This document shows, piece after piece, positions 61,112 to 64,000 of a stretch of 64,000 nucleotides of DNA. Where the stretch lies: NCBI GenBank assembly GCA_965207985.1, contig CBDBND010000032.1:124001-188000 (forward strand), given 5' to 3'. The notes below the pieces were generated by a model. That model saw only the letters and a list, made by a program, of their open reading frames with translations. It searched no databases and was not told the origin of the DNA. The DNA comes from CBDBND01 sp965207985 (lineage in GTDB: Bacteria; Pseudomonadota; Alphaproteobacteria; Rhodospirillales; Rhodospirillaceae). The position numbers and the translations under genes are program-made. The first letter of the stretch is position 1; the number at the start of each line of letters is the position of its first letter.

Positions 61112-61696
61112 ATGAATCTCGTCACTGCCCTCACCGCCGTCCCCAAGCGGCGCTTTTTCTTTCTGCGCCATGGCGAGACCGACTGGAACCGGGACAACCT
61201 GGCCCAAGGCCAGACCGACATTCCCCTCAATGACTCCGGGCGGGAACAAGCCCGGCTGGCTTTGCCCTTGGTTCAAAACCAGGGCATCGCGACGATTATC
61301 GCCAGCCCTTTGAAACGGGCTTTTGAGACGGCAGAGATTCTCAACGGTGTCCTCTCCCTGCCGCTGGACACCGATCCTGGCCTGATGGAACGGGCCTTCG
61401 GCCCCTTCGAAGGCAAACCCTGGAACCCCGGCTGGTACCGCGGCGAACCGGGCGATGGGGCGGAGGCCGAGCATGATTTCATGGAACGGGTGATGACCAC
61501 CCTAGTGCCTCTCCTTGACCGCTCCGGGCCCCTTCTCCTGGTGAGCCACGGCGGCGTGTTCCGGGTCATGGCGGAGATGCTCTGCGCCTTGCCTGACGCC
61601 CGCAGCGCCAACGCCGTGCCCTTCCGCTTCGAGCCGCCGGCGGGCGTAGACTCCCGCTGGACCGTACATCCCGTGGATCCCGTCACGCAGCCGTGA
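61112..61696 (+). CDS. Histidine phosphatase (phosphoglycerate mutase-like) family protein
   Basis: A 194-residue protein with the phospho-acceptor motif FFFLRHGETDWNRDNLAQGQ. Other catalytic residues are in ASPLKRAFETAEIL (Arg), MERAFGPFEG (Glu) and LLVSHGGVFRVM (His). It may be a small-molecule phosphatase (for example CobC- or GpmB-like); no cobalamin or glycolysis genes are near, so the substrate is open. It follows parB after 65 bp of AT-rich sequence that probably contains its promoter. Confidence 0.9.
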   Translation: MNLVTALTAVPKRRFFFLRHGETDWNRDNLAQGQTDIPLNDSGREQARLALPLVQNQGIATIIASPLKRAFETAEILNGVLSLPLDTDPGLMERAFGPFEGKPWNPGWYRGEPGDGAEAEHDFMERVMTTLVPLLDRSGPLLLVSHGGVFRVMAEMLCALPDARSANAVPFRFEPPAGVDSRWTVHPVDPVTQP

Positions 61697-61736
61697 AAGG
61701 TCCTTTCATTGACCTTCCAGTTTCTAGAAGCCTTAT

Positions 61737-64000
61737 ATGACGTCCATGCCTGATACTGCCCACAGTGCTGCCTCGGAAACCCTGCGCCTGCCTATTGAAG
61801 GCATGACCTGCGCCGCCTGTGCCACGCGGCTGGAAAAGGCGCTTTTGCGGGTGCCGGGCATTGAGACCGCCTCGGTCAACTTCGCTCTCGAGCAGGCCGA
61901 CGTCTCCGTCGATGCCGATCAGGTATCACCGGGTGATGTGATCGCCGCTGTGGATCGGGCCGGCTTTGCTGTGCCCGACGAAGAATTCGCCTTTGCCATC
62001 GATGGCATGACCTGCGGGGCCTGTGCGGTGCGGTCGGAAAAAGTGCTGTCCCGCGTTCCCGGTGTTTCAGAAGCGACGGTCAACTTCGCACTCGAACAGG
62101 CGACCGTGTCCGCCCCTCAAGGCACGGTGACGTTCGATGCGCTGGCGGAAGCGGTGACCAAGGCCGGCTTCACCGCCCGACGGCTCTCTCCTGAAAACGA
62201 AACGGACACAAATGACGCGCGGCAGAAAAGTTTGCTTAAGGACTACCTCATCCTCGCCTTTGCCATTGTTCTGACCGCGCCCCTGGTGGCGCAGATGGGT
62301 GCGCATTTTACCGGGGCCGGTTTCCATCTTTCGCCATGGACAGAGCTGGCCTTGGCGTTGCCGGTTCAGGTTATTGCCGGGGCGCGTTTTTATGTAGGCG
62401 CATGGAAGGTGCTGCGCGCCGGCTCCGGCAACATGGACGTGCTGGTGGTCATGGGCACCACCGCGGCCTTCGGCTACAGCCTTTATCTCCTGCTGACGCT
62501 GGGCAATGCGGCAACCGGTCAGCTCTACTTCGAAGCCTCGGCGGTGATCATCACCCTGGTGCTTTTGGGCAAAGTGCTGGAAGCCCGCGCCAAACGGGGC
62601 ACCACTGCGGCGATCCGCGCGCTCATGGATCTGCGCCCCGAAACCGCACGGGTGAAACGCGGCGACGACGATTTCGTCGACGTGCCCGTCGCACAGGTCG
62701 CCACCGACGATCTCGTTCTCATCCGCCCCGGTGAAAAAGTTCCCGTCGACGGCGTTGTGGAAGAGGGTACGTCGGAATTGGATGAGGCTCTGCTCACCGG
62801 CGAAAGTTTGCCGGTCGTTAAAACTATTGGCGACATGGTCACCGGCGGTTCCATCAACGGCACCGGGTTGCTCACCGTCCGCGCCACTCGTGTGGGTGAA
62901 GACTCCACTTTGGCGCGAATCATTCGCCTGGTTGAAAATGCCCAAAGCGGTAAAGCGCCGGTGCAGCGATTGGTGGACCGGGTCGCCGCCGTGTTCGTGC
63001 CGATCGTCATCGCCATCGCGGTTGTCACTTTTACCGGCTGGCTGATCGCCGGCGGTACAGTCGAACAAGGTCTCATCGCCGCTGTCTCCGTTCTTGTTAT
63101 CGCTTGCCCATGCGCCCTTGGTCTGGCCACACCGACGGCCATCGTTACCGGCACTGGGGCGGCCGCCAGGGCCGGCATTCTCATCAAAGATGTGGAAGCG
63201 CTCGAGCGCGCTCATCAGGTCGACACGGTGATCTTTGATAAAACCGGTACCCTGACTGTCGGCCATCCCGCCGTTGCCGACTCCCTTGTGCTGGCGGAGG
63301 ACGAACGCACGGTGTTGTCTCTTGCCGCCGCGGTGCAAAGCGGTAGCGAACATCCGTTGGCCAAAGCCTTTGTCACATTGGCCGACGAGCGGGGCGTGGA
63401 CTTCGGCTCCGTGTCCGATTTCAAAAGTATTACCGGTCAGGGTGTCTCCGGAACCGTCAATGAACGCTCGGTTCTTCTCGGCAACCGGCTGTTTCTTGAA
63501 AGTCAGCATGTGGCCGTAGTCGCCGGCGATGAAAAGGCCGCAGCCTGGGAGCGGGAATCCCGCTCGGTGGTCTGGATGGCGGTAGACGGTATCCTTGTCG
63601 CTCTGTTCGCGCTCGCTGATCCGGTGCGAGAAGAAGCGAAAACAGCTGTCGGCGTTTTGCATCGCCTCGGTATCCAGGCCCATCTTCTCTCCGGCGATAC
63701 CGACGCCATTGCCGAAGCAGTGGCTGCGACCGTCGGCATAGACGCGGCCCAAGGCGGTATCAAACCCGAAGACAAAGCGGATGCTGTTTCAGATTTGCGC
63801 AACAATGATCATGTGGTCGCCATGGTCGGCGATGGCATCAACGATGCTCCCGCCTTGGCGGAAGCGGACGTCGGCATTGCCATGGGCACAGGCACGGATG
63901 TGGCCATGGAAACGGCCGCCATCACCCTCATGCGCCCGGACCCCCGGCTGGTGGCCGGCGCGTTTGGCATCTCCCAAGCCACCTGGCGCAAGATCAAACA
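61737..64000 (+). CDS. copA: Cu(I)-translocating P1B-type ATPase, 3' end outside the window
   Basis: The frame from ATG 61737 is open to the end of the window (754 codons). Two N-terminal heavy-metal-associated domains carry GMTCAACATRLEKALLR and GMTCGACAVRSEKVL. Membrane segments follow. The actuator has LLTGESLPVVK, the ion channel has the C-P-C of VLVIACPCALGLATPTAIVT, and the phosphorylation site is FDKTGTLTVGHP. The nucleotide domain has SGSEHPLAKAF, and the hinge has MVGDGINDAPALAEADVGIA. Only the last membrane helices are missing. It exports Cu(I) (or Ag(I)) from the cytoplasm. ATG 61746 is an alternative start. No CueR-type regulator is seen. Confidence 0.96.
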   Translation, partial: MTSMPDTAHSAASETLRLPIEGMTCAACATRLEKALLRVPGIETASVNFALEQADVSVDADQVSPGDVIAAVDRAGFAVPDEEFAFAIDGMTCGACAVRSEKVLSRVPGVSEATVNFALEQATVSAPQGTVTFDALAEAVTKAGFTARRLSPENETDTNDARQKSLLKDYLILAFAIVLTAPLVAQMGAHFTGAGFHLSPWTELALALPVQVIAGARFYVGAWKVLRAGSGNMDVLVVMGTTAAFGYSLYLLLTLGNAATGQLYFEASAVIITLVLLGKVLEARAKRGTTAAIRALMDLRPETARVKRGDDDFVDVPVAQVATDDLVLIRPGEKVPVDGVVEEGTSELDEALLTGESLPVVKTIGDMVTGGSINGTGLLTVRATRVGEDSTLARIIRLVENAQSGKAPVQRLVDRVAAVFVPIVIAIAVVTFTGWLIAGGTVEQGLIAAVSVLVIACPCALGLATPTAIVTGTGAAARAGILIKDVEALERAHQVDTVIFDKTGTLTVGHPAVADSLVLAEDERTVLSLAAAVQSGSEHPLAKAFVTLADERGVDFGSVSDFKSITGQGVSGTVNERSVLLGNRLFLESQHVAVVAGDEKAAAWERESRSVVWMAVDGILVALFALADPVREEAKTAVGVLHRLGIQAHLLSGDTDAIAEAVAATVGIDAAQGGIKPEDKADAVSDLRNNDHVVAMVGDGINDAPALAEADVGIAMGTGTDVAMETAAITLMRPDPRLVAGAFGISQATWRKIK

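Noticed and set aside
62067..63752. A 561-codon minus-strand frame across copA
   Set aside because: It is antisense to a P-type ATPase with every catalytic motif on the plus strand; the sequence is His/Gly/Arg-rich without domains.

Overview
The window is a 64 kb piece of an alphaproteobacterial chromosome, probably Rhodospirillales-like. The evidence is the gene order: mnmE, mnmG, rsmG, parA, parB with parS sites; maf, aroE, coaE, dnaQ, secB with fxsA, a Tim44-domain gene and mltA nearby; and a hisB-H-A-F-E-hinT cluster. parS sites, parAB, rho and an AT-richer 593-bp gap before rho suggest that the window lies close to the chromosomal replication origin. No rRNA, tRNA or CRISPR array was seen.

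Layout. 1-6.2 kb: end of a large FG-GAP repeat surface protein, then three broken genes (a DUF3179 gene with a nonsense codon, a frameshifted peptide-binding protein, and a second binding protein cut by an IS). 6.2-12.8 kb: an intact IS5-family element and a 381-bp direct-repeat remnant of it. They bracket mscS, a transglutaminase / alpha-E / ATP-grasp operon and a lipoprotein gene. 12.2-13.7 kb: a gene graveyard made of pieces of at least three SDR-type genes and one FAD monooxygenase, with an inversion that can be reconstructed. 13.7-16.1 kb: an operon of two exported SDR-fold proteins with degraded cofactor motifs and a SnoaL-like lipoprotein. 16.2-22.4 kb: a radical SAM enzyme, a CpcT/CpeT-like protein, a VOC protein, a beta-lactamase-family/LpxR chimeric pseudogene, a UbiD decarboxylase and an unknown secreted protein.

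22.4-31.3 kb: histidine biosynthesis (hisBHAFE) with hinT, an XRE regulator, an OmpR-type response regulator, ribA, an L,D-transpeptidase, a YggS PLP protein and a ThiE-like protein. 31.25-37.4 kb: an IS630 element sitting exactly in a shared stop codon, an outer-membrane protein, Hsp20, an epimerase cut by IS256, and three abutting truncated ISs. 37.4-45.1 kb: housekeeping genes (mltA, Tim44-like, fxsA, secB, dnaQ, coaE, aroE, maf, ppsR). 45.1-45.7 kb: candidate oriC. 45.7-52.1 kb: rho, a quinone reductase, an IS110 element, ogt and a YyaL-type thioredoxin-domain protein. 52.1-64 kb: a DUF6489-like small protein, mnmE, an MFS efflux pump, mnmG, LysE, GNAT, rsmG, parA, parB, a histidine phosphatase, and a Cu(I) P-type ATPase that runs off the end.

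The ori-proximal right part is intact and ordinary, with one IS110 as the exception. The left 37 kb is being eroded by IS activity, and nearly all disrupted genes are there. The most unusual items are the exported degenerate SDR operon, the reconstructable inversion, the IS630 in a palindromic CTAG shared stop, the LpxR chimera, and a ParB with a long C-terminal tail carrying a duplicated motif. Start sites were chosen by ribosome-binding sites and family N-termini. All family assignments come from reading the sequence, without database searches.
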